Shown piece after piece: positions 35,101 through 45,595 of a DNA stretch of 64,000 nucleotides. A model generated the notes under the pieces. The model had not been told where the DNA came from and ran no database searches. It was given only the letters and a program-made list of their open reading frames with translations. Positions within the stretch are counted from its first letter, which is position 1; each line of letters opens with the position of its first letter. Position numbers and translations under genes: made by a program. This stretch comes from Ciona savignyi (Eukaryota > Chordata > Ascidiacea > Phlebobranchia > Cionidae): assembly GCA_000149265.1 (NCBI GenBank), contig CH003412.1, forward strand, positions 2,922,661-2,986,660, written 5' to 3'.

Positions 35101-38100
35101 ATCAACAAGTATTATTCGATATTAAAAGAAAAGACTCATTTCTATGTTGTGAGTACAAAAGTATTATTATGTAGCATATACATGTGATTAGTGATAGAAG
35201 AGTTTGTTTATTACATTTTTGCATAAACCCAGATTCCAATAACGCTGTTCAGAAAAAACTCGGTTTACCGGTTAACTGTTGCACTGCAATAGCTCCTGTC
35301 ATATCAATATTATGGTCCACTCTTAAAATCTTAAAATATCCCAGACTTTGATCTTGAGAAAATTTCAATATAAGGGCCATAACATAGTTATGTGTATGCT
35401 TTTTATAAAAACTGATTGTTTTTAGTTCATATTTACATGTTTCATTTAAAACTGTTTTTAGAAAATTTAGTTTTATGACATCACAATGAGTGATTAGTTT
35501 GAAACAACCCTACTTCCTGTGTTTTATCAATTGTCATTGTGACACGAGTGTGATGTCATAATTGATGAGAAAGTGGTGTGTGTAATGTGGCTGTTACTCA
35601 GCAAATTTATCCTAAAAACTTAATAAAACAATAACCAGATTAGATTTTAAAGACAAGTTTTATTAAAAGAAAACCTGTTTTTTCAAATACCAATGGTAAT
35701 TATTTTAAATTTGTATAAAAGATAAAAATAGCTGTTTATAAAAATTGTATTAAGACTCATACGTACACTGGAGTCTGATTCAGATAATACTAGTGCAACT
35801 ATACTTTATTTTATAAGTTTATAAAGGCGAATCATCTAAAAAGGCAAAAAATGTCAAACCGTTAGTTTAGCCTTTAACTCTTTCACTCCCGGCCAAATGC
35901 ATTAATTCAAACATGCTGTCCCGCAGTGTTTTTTACAATTTTTAGTCATTTTCAAATTAGCACAGTTTTTCTAAAGTTTATGCTATGATTTAATATTTAG
36001 TATGGTTGGAAAGATAATTTATCCCTCTTTTAAACAAGCTGCACATCTAAAATCTACCTCTAATAAAGAATATATTATGTAAACTTTAGTGAACACCACT
36101 TTTTATGCAAAGAAAATTCTGCTCGACTTTGAAAAATTTGAGGTGCACTGACAAACGAAATACTCACTTATTATTGAAATGCCCAAATGAGATGAAAATT
36201 GGAATGTAGATTGTCTAATAGTTTTTGTACTCAGGAAAAATTCGAACTGTATTTCTATCTTCAGTAGTTTTTTTACTATTTGTAATTGAAATTTCCCTTT
36301 TTTCTGACTATATTATGAAAACTTGAACCAAAACGCATTGAAGTTTTTAGTTTTGTAGAACTAAAATAGTAAAAAGTATAAAAAAGAACAGTGAAGGAAG
36401 TGTAAAAAGGGCATACAAAACCAAACAAACGCAAATACTATATCCAATATTCTTCAAAGCAGGGCACACCGAACTAGCTAGTCTCGCCGCCTTTTTCTTT
36501 ATCGTGCGCTCAGCAGGCCCAGCTGGATTCATGCTTTGGTGAACACGAAGCATAACCGCCTGCTGCGAAAACGTCACCAACGCTCTCCTTTTTATCTCAA
36601 CGGCACGAAATTTACAGAGAATGTAAAGAAAGACTTGCTTGACAAAAAGAGCTTCTCTGCAAGTTAACACGACTCCTATTGGCTGAGTTAGTCACGTGTA
36701 AATTCGTGTAAAATCGATAGAAATAAGAGGCGAAGCCTTGAAAAAGAAAGGCTATCACTCCTCGCATTTTTATTATTTCTCCACGATATCACAGAGAATA
36801 AAATATAGGGTTTCCTTGATCGAATGAGCCATAGCTGAGGTCTCTACCATTACGCATTGCGGAGAAATCGTTTTTTAGATTTGCACCCATTTATGTACAG
36901 TCGGGATGCCATGTTTTACCACCAACTCGCGATATATGGCGAGTTGGGAGGGAAAGAGTTAATACTGCATATGCAGATTATACAAAAACGGACCTGGCAG
37001 AGACCAGTGATCATTGGTTTAAAACCGAGACATGTAAACCAACCCAAACAATATTTAGACCGTAGTATTAAACCATTCTCCCCTTCCCCACCCACAGATC
37101 CAAACTGTGGGAGAATACTCACTTGAGCAAATCTACAAGCACAAACTTTTAACGTTAGCAACAACACACCAGGATTGTTGTATGCAAATCAGTCATGGCC
37201 TGGATTTCCTGCATAAACATGGTATTCTACACATGGCTGTCAAGGTGAGAAATTGCCTGCTTTCATCCAGTTTTTAAATTTAAATAATTTATTAACTACT
37301 TGTATTACATCCCGAGTTAGTGGGCTGCAGTGACATTTACTTCTTATTATGCCCATTGATAATTGCAGTATAGTGGGATGCCTTTTTTGAATTCATCTTG
37401 TGAGTACTCTGCTAATTATGCAACCTTTTCAGAAGTGTTTTTTTGCAATCCTTGCCCATTTCAACTGAATTAAGAATCTAGTCGGCTATCTTACCACTTA
37501 ATGACACATAATTGACAATATACAAAAATCACATATTTAGACCTGATTGTAGTAAGTAACGGGCATTTTGTGCCTTCATTCAGGTCCTGATGTTTTACTA
37601 CAAACCACAACCCACCTTTCTTTATTAATAATAACTTAACATAGACCATTTCGGACTCTTGTCCCACTGTCTTCCTAAAAAATTCTCGAAGTTGGAAGGT
37701 AAAAAGCCTGCAAAGTGACTATTTTTGCCAAAAAAACATTAATGGTGATGCAGCTTTTACATAGCATCATTATGCAATATATCATCATAGCTCTCATATT
37801 TTGACTTATATATAAATATATATGTGTTAGCAGGGGCGGCGAGTTCCGGGGTTGCGGGGTTGCCAGGCAACCCTTGTAATTTGGAGGCTAAAGTTCGATA
37901 ATTAAAAAAAAACGTTTTCGATCGTTTTAAATATTTTCGGCAACTCCATGTCTTTTACGTTAGTCTACTTGTAGTTATAACCGTTACCGCGTTCATTATT
38001 ATTTCGAAAGGTTACTTTACCGACCACATTTAATTTGTCGTAATTGCGTTGTTTCTATTTAACGTATTGTGTGCCAGCAACAAAACAGATAAGCATAGTT

Positions 38101-41100
38101 AGTTTATAAAATTCAATTATAAATAACACCATTCACACGTTGATTGTTTGATTGTTACGTAATATAAGCAACCATTCACACATCGATTGTTTGATTGTCT
38201 ACGTAATATAAGCAACCATTCACACGTCGATTGTTTGATTGTCAACGTAATATACGCAACCATTCACACGTTGATTGTTTGATTTTTAACTCAATATTAC
38301 TTATTACAACCAAAGGTATACTACGTATCGTAACGTGGCCGTTTAAATAAAAGCATCGCATAAATAAACAGAATCATAATAACCTATTAGACCCGATAAT
38401 AATTATTGATAGAACAAATCGCACAATGGTCGTTTAAATCAATTCTAGAATTAAAATAAATCTGAAGCTTGACTAAACTTCGCTTTCTCAAAATGTTGCA
38501 ATTATAGTAGCAACCGCAACTCGTGGCGGTATTTGTTTCTTTGATCGGCGGATTATCAAAGAGTACAGATTAGGGTTGAACGTTTAAGGGCAAATAAATA
38601 ATTGTGACGCAGAAAGCGGAAATGAAACACATTTTAATTATTTTAACCTAGAGCAACCTAAGCGTGTATTCCATTCTAAATCAGACATTTTTTAAACGGG
38701 CGTAAACGCATTTAAAACGTCTAATTTAAGTGTTAAAATGAACAAAAATTTCCCGGGGAAGAATGCCGCCGAACCCTCGTTGCATTCGCAACCCTGCGAC
38801 ATTTTAAAACTATCCGCCTATGTGTGTTAGTAATCTAAGTAAATTACTTTAATCTGTGTAAATCAATATAATTTACCAAACCAACATCTTCGCACTCTCC
38901 ATCGAAGCCACAAAACGTGTTCGTTGGGGCCGACAACCAGATCCGTCTCGGGGATTATGGAATCCACATGAGGGAGCATCAGAGCGAGGGGAAACCCCTT
39001 GTACCCAGCGTCACCAACGTATCGACGTGCTGGCTCGCTAGTGAGGTCATACAGAATCATTGTGATGTCACCAAAGCCTCGGATATAGCAGTGAGTGTGG
39101 GATGTGAAATTATTGGATTTAATTTAGAAGTTGAAACTGTTGGACTTATGGAACCTGTATTCCTATATAGATAATTAGCAAAACAAAATCTCGAAAAACA
39201 AAATCTAAAAAAAATTTCCTATGACCTGCCACTGTCTTTAATAAGAAATATGTATTTTGTCAAATGACATTTGGGAAGTAAAACACCTTTATGAAATACA
39301 TTTCCTTTCCTTTATGCTACCTAGGACACCCACTTTATTTAAAAGAGTTTCTAATAAAATATTTCATACGCAACAGCAAACTGCATTCAGAGTTTACAAA
39401 TGGAGATTTGTACGGAAGCATAAATATTTTGTTTTCACAACTCTTTTTAATAATCAAAATCCCTCAATACCAAAATCATAATTGTAAATAAATTTGGAAA
39501 ACTGATTCGGAATGCTGCTTGCAACATGTGACAGTTTAATTTGTGGATTTTGTACTTCTAATAGAATAGAAAATGCATGTTTATATCCTGAAGATGATAT
39601 AGACGGTTGTAACAAAATTATTTTCCCAGTCGCTTGGAATGGTTATGTTCTATGTGCTTAGTGGAGGTTGTCACCCGTTCGGCGACCCGAATACGGTGCC
39701 AAGTGTGTGCATCAGCAACATCGTGCGTGGCGCGTAAGTGTTATAACTTCTTTTTTTTGAGCCCACATACTTAAATTGCGCTTTTTATGTTGCCTGATAT
39801 TGAACTATACTTTAAAATGACTTAAAAGTTGCATTTCGGAGTTTTCATTGAATCATCTTTAAAGGTTCTTGCTGTTCAGATTTAAGTCAGATGTGATTTT
39901 AAATATACAAATTTCAAGTTACCTCTGTGTAATCACATAATATGATGTAATATACAAAGCATGCAAATTATCATAAGTGTGAATACAGAAAAAGTAGATA
40001 AGCCATTTAAAAAAAAATATATTTAAATCATTTTGACTCTGAGTTTAAAGCATAAAGCAGTTTTGTTTCCTCCAGGGGTGGTTAGCATGCAATTTAAAGG
40101 TCAATTAAGCTACTGTCACCTCTGTCAACCTTAAATCTACCCCTATAATTGTAGGCATAAAAACTCTTTCTTCCAAACCAGATTTAACTTGAAAATGCTC
40201 CACGATCCATACCCCCATCACCTTATAAAGAGCATTATTCAGAAGGATGCAGATCATCGATTAAAAAGGCATGAGGTCAGTGACCAATTGGTTTAATAAT
40301 ACTTTTATTCAATCAATGTTTTATGGTGGTAAGGTAAATTACTTTTTCTGATTTAAATATAACCATGCAGAATTCCAGTTTATTTTAAATAAAAAATGTT
40401 GACAATTTTATATCATGGTCCAAAATAGTCCACATGCTACAAAAGTGAAAAATGTTTCAGATTACATTTTTTAATCAATCAATTTTTAATGGACTTATCA
40501 ACAATTTACACAATAAAGTTACAGCGCAAATTTATCCTTGGCTTTCAAATTCCACCCCCGATGTGAAGTAGAGTACAATTAAAACTGGAAACCAAACACT
40601 ATTTACCAACTAGCTGCATGCATATTTTGTTTTTATCCATGAAACATGCACGGTACCCATTCAGCAGGTTTATGACAAACGAACAGCTATCAGTCTGTGA
40701 ATTTATATCAACTGTCAAACTTTCTTGTAGCTCCTGGCACATCCTTACTTCTGGAGTGATCAGCGGAAAGAGGAATATCTGGAGAAGTTGGTTGGGTCGG
40801 CTTTAGGGGGCTGGGTGGGTCCTGATGGTGAAATCATGGACATGTTGGCAAAACATGAAAGGGTAGGTAAAAGTGGGGTTACTACTTAGCATGGGTGTAT
40901 TTTCCGTTTTTTTTTTGGTGCATTTATGATAGTTTAAAAAATCTTGCAGGTGCACTTGCCATGCTTTCCAGACTGGGTTATTGGGGTTTTCTGTTTGTTT
41001 ATAATCTACTATTCCATCATGTTTCAGGACTTGGTGACATAGGGTCAGGTGTGTTTACATGTTACGAAACAAAGGTTGAAATTGAGGGGGTTAGGCCAAC

Positions 41101-44100
41101 CACTTACCTTTAAATTAAACATTTTCTATTTAGTACTTCAAATGCTTACGTAGTAAATTTCACAATCACCGCCATTAATTTTTAATTTCCCCTTTTACTA
41201 CCAACTTAGCAACAGGCTTTTTAATTTACCAGTTAAAACGTAAACTTCTGTATTTGTAAATGTGCAATTATAAAAAGATTTTTTGTTTATTATTTGCGAA
41301 GTCAAGCTAGTTGGTGCCTAATACTCAAACAGTCAGCAGTTTTTAGTTTTCCAAGTAACCTCTAACTTCCTGAAGTTTAAGTCTTTTCAGTCCTAGGAAA
41401 TTAACTATTGGTAGTCTATGTGTATACATTTATATATTTACAAGAACTGTATTGTTGAATTATTGTAAGAAAACGAAAATAATATTTAACTTTTCAATAT
41501 TATTTATCTAAACAATAGTGTACTTAATTTATTGTTTAGTTTTGAAATGTTTTATTTTTAAACAAATAATCTTTTAAATCGATTGTGTAAATGTATAAAG
41601 TACAGTATTGGTTAAATGTTTTTATGCATAGAAATCCCGACAAACCTGTGCATCATTTGGATAGTATTGCTTCAAACCAGTCCATCATGTGGATAGGATA
41701 GGATATTTATGTTTATCCCCATGAATAGGAAAACCAACGGGGTTAACACACGGGATATCATCAAATCACCCCGCGCCCACCGTCGGGTTACCACGGCTAT
41801 TTTGCATTGTGTTATGTACTAGCTAGCGACCAGTTTCGTACCTAAAACCCTTTAGCTGAAAGGCGATGTACTAAACCACCAGACTAACCGGGAGGACAAA
41901 TGTGGGAAAACACTAGCTGTCTATATGAGTTGTAACCCCAACAATGCTAAACAAATTTTGCAGGAGATTATAAACATGTACAACAAGCAAGAAATCAATG
42001 AGGTCAACAACATCCAAGAATTACTGACCATGATTCAAGGGTGCTTGCGTGATGCACAAGTATTGTGAGTATTTGATGCAAAGGTGTTTTATATCTTAAT
42101 CTTCTATGTATTGGTACCTCTAAATACTACTGGATTGCTTGGAGCGCTCGACCGCTTGGATCGCTTACTATACTTCGTAAACTTCTCTAACTAAAATAAA
42201 GAGTATGATATTAATGTTAGGGTTGGGGTTAAAGTTACTTCTGGCGTTGAGATTAGTGTTTGGGACAGGGTTAGAATTACTTTCCATAGCAATCTAAGCG
42301 ATCCAAACGATCCTGTAGTATTTAGATTTAGAGGCACCCCTATGTATAAAGCAATCATGGTCCAAATCATCACCCTTTCCCAAAAGATTGCTATGCGAGT
42401 TTTACAGTTCGGCCATATATATCCAGATGTTATTATAAAAAAACACAACCTTCCACAGAAACACTGGGCCGCTGTTGAAACACAAGCTTATTGTCACAAC
42501 TAAGTCACATCACTCACTGGCCAATTTTGAATTCTGATCAAATTATTTTCTAACCATTATTTTCCTGCTCAGTGAAAACTACAAGAAAAAAGAAATCTCA
42601 ACAACCAGCCCTGCTTTGTATTTTGCACAAGTGTTCCCTGGTCTTTTGCTGAAAACTTTTAACTTGTTTGATCTGAAAACACTGCTTGAACCTAGCAGTA
42701 AACCAGCGGAGTTTGCTGGCCAAGAATCAGGTAGAGGCTGTGTGGGGTGTATATTCGTAGTTTTAAAAAAAGGGATAACTGATCAAAGAAAAGAGTTTTA
42801 TTTTTACCATTTATTTTGTATTTGAGTTTGAAATTATAATCAAAGAAATCTTAAAAAATCTTTGCAAACAGATTAGAGCTTTGTGTAATGTGACTTTATG
42901 CTTCCTTATATTAAGCATAACTTAAACCACATTTAAACCGTTTCTTTTATACGCTTAAAATTAACGCAAAATGTACTTTTGTTTAGGTTTTAAAACTAAA
43001 TCTGTCATTTTTCCACATGAAGAAAAAGAGGTGAATCTTAAACCACTCGGTGTCGGTATGGAGTCCAACTCATATCTGTCACGGAATGGCTTTGACAAGA
43101 TGGACCAAAAACAACCAGAAGAAACGACCAGTGAAGTAAACCCTGGTGAAAAACAACCAGAAAACCCAATCAATAAAACGCAACAAGAAAATGAGCAAAA
43201 CCAACCACGAATTGAAACCACCCACCAACTTAAAATCAATGGAACCACAAATTACACTGAGAAACACCAAATACCATCAAGCGATACCAGCAATGAATAC
43301 AAAACCCCAGCAAAATTCATCACACATGGTTACCAATCCAACAAGACGAACCTAAAGAATCCAACTTTGTGTCTCGGGGTGAATGATGAAGGTCTGGGGC
43401 AGAAGGGGGTCTCTGTCGTGGATCCTGTCTTGGGGGATAAAGACTGGTGTCATAATGTAAGTTGTGGTATCGTAATGTGTGATCTCATATTAGAAGTTGT
43501 GGCACTATATTCTACTTTTGTTACCAAATTCAATTTAGTTTAGAAGGGATTTTGTCAATGTCCCGTACAGAATTGTTTGCAAACATTCCAGAAACTCGAA
43601 TTAATAACATTAACTGTGCCACAATAGTAACTAATAGAATGAAATATTGTATTTCTATTTGAATAACAAACTGGTGATGCCAATTTTTTTAAATAAATTC
43701 TTTTTTTGGTCTTCGGCTGGTTGTATATCTTTCTTTACAGAAGGTGGATCTAAATTTCCCAAAGTTGTAGTCACAATTTTGTAACCATGTTCATTGATGT
43801 GTTATTTTTATGTTAATATGTCCCAGAAATGGGCCAACTTGACCGCTATATCTTGGATACATAATTATTAATACCTCGGGTCGCTGGAGTAATAGACCTT
43901 CTATGGCCTAAATTCCTGGTCCCGGTGGCTACTAATGTGATGTCTCGTTTCCCAAGGGTGAACTGCTTGACGATCGTCCCGAAGACCTTGAGATCATCCA
44001 GGGGTCATCTGAAGGTCACCTCGATGTGGGGTCGAAGGTTAATGAAAGGTCAAAGGTTGATGATGGGTCGCCTGATGATTGGATTGAGATCGGATCTCCG

Positions 44101-44331
44101 ATGACCCATGATGATAGCCCGCTGAGTACATCTAGTGGTGAATCTGTGGACGATTGTTTCGACTTTGGTCGGAATTATCGAGAACATAGTGATGTTGGGG
44201 ATTTTGCCAAAAGTTTTCCAACAAAGGAAAAACAGGTTCAGAACCAAAATGGGGTGAAAAATGAATTCCCCCTAAAACAACCCAAACATCAAGTGAAAAG
44301 TACTTGGACCGATATTGATGAACTTGATTAA
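25593..44331 (+). CDS. RNase L-like protein: ankyrin repeats, pseudokinase, KEN-like domain
   Basis: Exons: 25593-25727, 26294-26389, 27255-27359, 27518-27679, 28296-28505, 28828-28997, 29616-29713, (unresolved), 31152-31205, 31698-31811, 32677-32785, 33062-33463, 34288-34739, 34959-35148, 37098-37244, 38908-39090, 39630-39733, 40182-40275, 40731-40862, 41964-42064, 42573-42730, 42987-43456, 43957-44331. Apart from one gap, all phases match; about 1,355 residues (human RNase L 741). Residues 1-112: ankyrin repeats. 113-325: helical insert. 327-420: further ankyrin-like repeats. 420-705: charged linker. 705-945: pseudokinase. 945-1075: KEN-like domain with PALYFAQVFPGLLLKTF, close to the RNase L C-terminus. 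1075-1355: polar tail. RNase L cleaves RNA when 2-5A binds its ankyrins; this protein lacks the catalytic KEN residues. The family call rests on domain order and motifs. The closest alternative is a lineage-specific IRE1/RNase L relative. Confidence 0.82.
25783..25965 (+). mobile_element. Degraded SINE in intron 1 of the RNase L-like gene
   Basis: CCCAGTAAAATAATGGGTTC, then CGACGGTGGGTGCGAGGT, TTCACGGAATAAACATAAAT, matching the SINE body with several deletions. Confidence 0.6.
26070..26107. repeat. TA dinucleotide repeat
   Basis: About 19 TA units with one phase break, in intron 1 of the RNase L-like gene. Confidence 0.9.
26294..27359 (+). other. Ankyrin repeat exons of the RNase L-like gene
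   Basis: Exon 26294-26389 encodes GLCVAALEGHIEIIDFLLNN then GAD; exon 27255-27359 encodes GETALFLAARNGHDQVVTRL then LDAGA. Both are classical ankyrin repeats (TxLxxAxxxGHxxIVxxLLxxGA). Exon 1 adds a half repeat (GNLTKVKEFIENG). In vertebrate RNase L, nine repeats form the 2-5A pocket; far fewer are recognisable here, so 2-5A binding cannot be assumed. Confidence 0.88.
29103..29420. mobile_element. hAT-type MITE
   Basis: Perfect 8-bp target duplications ACCTAGTT (29095-29102, 29421-29428). Ends are CAGGGATGTCCAACC and GGTTGGACATCCCTG; a GCGGCCCGCGGGCCGC palindrome lies near the right end. In intron 6 of the RNase L-like gene. Confidence 0.95.
30745..30918. mobile_element. Small hAT-type MITE
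   Basis: Perfect 8-bp target duplications CTCTAGAA (30737-30744, 30919-30926). Ends are CAGTGATTCCCA and TGGGAACCACTA. 174 bp, in the region where one exon of the RNase L-like gene is missing from the model. Confidence 0.92.
31371..31564. other. Assembly gap (194 N)
   Basis: Run of N inside the intron between exons 31152-31205 and 31698-31811. An additional small exon could be hidden, but the flanking phases (2 to 2) already match. Confidence 1.
33062..34739 (+). other. Low-complexity linker exons of the RNase L-like gene
   Basis: Exon 33062-33463 is rich in Lys, Asn and Glu. It holds two copies of a roughly 21-residue unit (NIQLEIPEKLENSSENK and NIQLDIPEKLKNSSKNR), and ends in basic clusters (GKRKRKNKKK) that could act as nuclear-localisation or RNA-contact sequences. 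Exon 34288-34739 is Pro/Ser/Arg-rich and ends in a conserved-looking helix before the kinase. No such long linker exists in vertebrate RNase L. Confidence 0.75.
35878..36958. mobile_element. TTAA-flanked element, piggyBac-like
   Basis: TTAA on both sides (35874-35877, 36959-36962). Inverted ends are CTCTTTCACTCCC and GGGAGGGAAAGAG. About 1.08 kb, no transposase frame recognised. In the long intron of the kinase region. Confidence 0.68.
37831..38822. mobile_element. hAT-type element with internal tandem repeat
   Basis: Perfect 8-bp target duplications TGTGTTAG (37823-37830, 38823-38830). Ends CAGGGGCGGCG and ATCCGCCTATG are only partly inverted. It fills most of the intron that splits the HMAVK/PQN catalytic loop. 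Confidence 0.75.
38127..38297. repeat. Four tandem copies of a 43-45 bp unit
   Basis: Unit contains ACCATTCACACGTTGATTG, TTTGATTGT and ACGTAATATAAGCA; four copies with few changes, inside the 37831-38822 element. Confidence 0.9.
41691..41897 (-). mobile_element. SINE, partly deleted
   Basis: Tail TAGGATAGGATA, GGAAAACCAACGGGGTTAAC, CGCCCACCGTCGGGTTACC, then a deletion to CTAGCTAGCGACCAGTTTCG and the head. In an intron of the RNase L-like gene. Confidence 0.82.
42112..42339. mobile_element. MITE with 8-bp target duplication
   Basis: Target duplications CTATGTAT (42104-42111, 42340-42347). Inverted ends TGGTACCTCTAAAT and ATTTAGAGGCACC, plus inverted GGATTGCTTGGA versus TCCAAACGATCC further in. 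In the intron between the two last KEN-like exons. Confidence 0.78.
42987..44331 (+). other. Polar C-terminal tail exons of the RNase L-like gene
   Basis: Exon 42987-43456 is Gln/Asn/Glu-rich (EEKEVNLKPLGVGMESNSYL, PINKTQQENEQNQPR). Exon 43957-44331 is acidic and Ser/Asp-rich (DDRPEDLEIIQG, DDGSPDDWIEIGSP, STSSGESVDDCFDF) and ends TDIDELD-stop. Predicted disordered; DDWIEI and DLEII are short hydrophobic-acidic motifs of the kind used for binding partners. An ATTAAA at 44379-44384 is a possible poly(A) signal. Confidence 0.7.
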
Positions 44332-44796
44332 TTGTGCATTGGCGCCTAACTAATTAGTTATGCAAATTAGCTGCTTCCATTAAAAATTTGCATCAATAAC
44401 ACTTGTGACTAATGAAGGAAAAAGCTGTTTTTTTGTAAAATGTGTTTTCAATTTTTTTCCGCCAAAAATGAAATCTTTTTAATTGTCTCTTTTTCAAAAA
44501 TTCAACTTTTGTGTTTACTTTGACATCTCACTTACTTGCGTATGTGGTGTGTAACAATGTGTAGTTCACTAACACGGTGTGTTAAAGTTGTTCGTCATTG
44601 TGTGATTCGCAACTATTACAACAATTCAATCCATTGTCACTGTGTTTGTTTATAAAGAACATTATGTGTCCACTACCAAGAATAAGGAAGGTTATAGAGT
44701 TCCATGAACCTTATTTGTTAAGAACCAATGCAGAAAATTGAGAACTAAAGTGCAAAACCAGTATGAATAGAGCATGTTATTATTTTAGTTTATGGA

Positions 44797-45058
44797 GGAT
44801 AGGATATTCACGTTTATCTCTGTAAATGGGAAAACCAAGGGGGTTATTAACACACAGGCAATCGTCAGGTTAACAGAGCTATTGCAGTGTGTTGTATAAT
44901 TGAGACATTCCTTTATTTTGAAAGAACCCATTCATCTGCTGGGTTCAGGCAATGTCCGTTAAGTGTCTTGCCCAATCACACAACCGACTAGCTAGTGACC
45001 AGTTTCGTACCTGCAACCTTTCGGCTGCAAGGCACCGCACTATACCACAAGACCTGCT
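44797..45058 (-). mobile_element. SINE, near full length
   Basis: Tail AGGATAGGAT, GGGAAAACCAAGGGGGTT, ACCCATTCATCTGCTGGGTT, CAACCGACTAGCTAGTGACC, CAACCTTTCGGCTGCAAGGC, then the head. The segment between GGCAATCGTCAG and GTTAACAGAGCTA lacks the usual CACC block. Confidence 0.85.
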
Positions 45059-45355
45059 AGAACTAAATTTTTAGTTTATACTTTATCATACAGATAAACA
45101 GAGGGTGGCGAGAGAGAATATTATTACTGTCCAAAATCGGAAACAATCATTATAATACCACTTGCACACAGTCAGCTTTTCTGCTGATTCTTTATGTTTT
45201 ATTGTTTCCGAAATTTAATTCTTTGGCACACATGGATTGCTCAGTTACTCAAATAATGCAATTCATACACACAAACAAAGTTTATGTACTCAATATCACA
45301 GTAAACCACACTCAAAAAATGATAGTTTGTTTGAATTTTTCACAATTCGACATGT

Positions 45356-45361
45356 TTTATT
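45356..45361 (-). terminator. Polyadenylation signal AATAAA for PIGU
   Basis: Reads AATAAA on the minus strand about 235 bases after the stop; a second AATAAA follows near 45200. Confidence 0.4.
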
Positions 45362-45595
45362 GTTTTCACTATTTGACATAACATTCTCGAGGATGTAATG
45401 GATCTGAAAAGTAGCAGCCAAGCCTTTCAGGTATCTTAAAATTGAGGACTGGATTACATCTACCAAACACAGTGACCACGCGTACTGCCAAAGATGAGTC
45501 AATCAATGCATAAGCACATGTCCACAGTCAGTTTGTGCTCACAGTCGGAGCTGTTTCAGTGTTTGGTCACGGCATGTTGCTTTACTGTCTCTGCA

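Larger units (their letters stand above)
34959..40862 (+). other. Pseudokinase domain of the RNase L-like gene
   Basis: The beta-3 lysine is present (VEVAIKK, exon 34959-35148) but there is no glycine-rich GxGxxG loop. The catalytic loop spans two exons: GLDFLHKHGILHMAVK (37098-37244) joined to PQNVFVG (38908-39090). HRDLKPxN therefore reads HMAVKPQN: the catalytic Asp is Ala (37236-37238), while Lys and Asn remain. DFG reads DYG. SLGMVMFYVLSGG and HPFGD match the F-helix region of IRE1/RNase L kinases. Nucleotide binding may persist; phosphotransfer is unlikely. RNase L is also a pseudokinase that uses nucleotide to dimerise. Confidence 0.82.
40731..42730 (+). other. KEN-like domain of the RNase L-like gene, catalytic residues missing
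   Basis: Exons 40731-40862, 41964-42064 and 42573-42730. HPYFWSD starts the domain after the kinase, as HPFFW does in RNase L and IRE1. GGWVGPDG keeps the Trp matching W632. IQELLTMIQGCLRD aligns with the human helix containing D661, R667 and H672; the three positions read Glu (42018), Gln (42036) and Asp (42051). TTSPALYFAQVFPGLLLKTF matches the family's final conserved helix. The fold is recognisable but the general base and phosphate-binding residues are not. Confidence 0.8.
44332..45595. other. RNase L-like / PIGU convergent 3' intergenic region
   Basis: Both genes end here from opposite sides. Contains one SINE (44797-45058); no gene seen. Confidence 0.6.

Noticed and set aside
36347-36670. 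107-residue minus-strand frame
   Set aside because: Inside the TTAA-flanked element, no recognisable motif and no splice context.
25593-44331. Active 2-5A-dependent RNase with an OAS partner in the window
   Set aside because: Catalytic KEN residues are replaced, few ankyrin repeats remain, and no nucleotidyltransferase gene is visible here.
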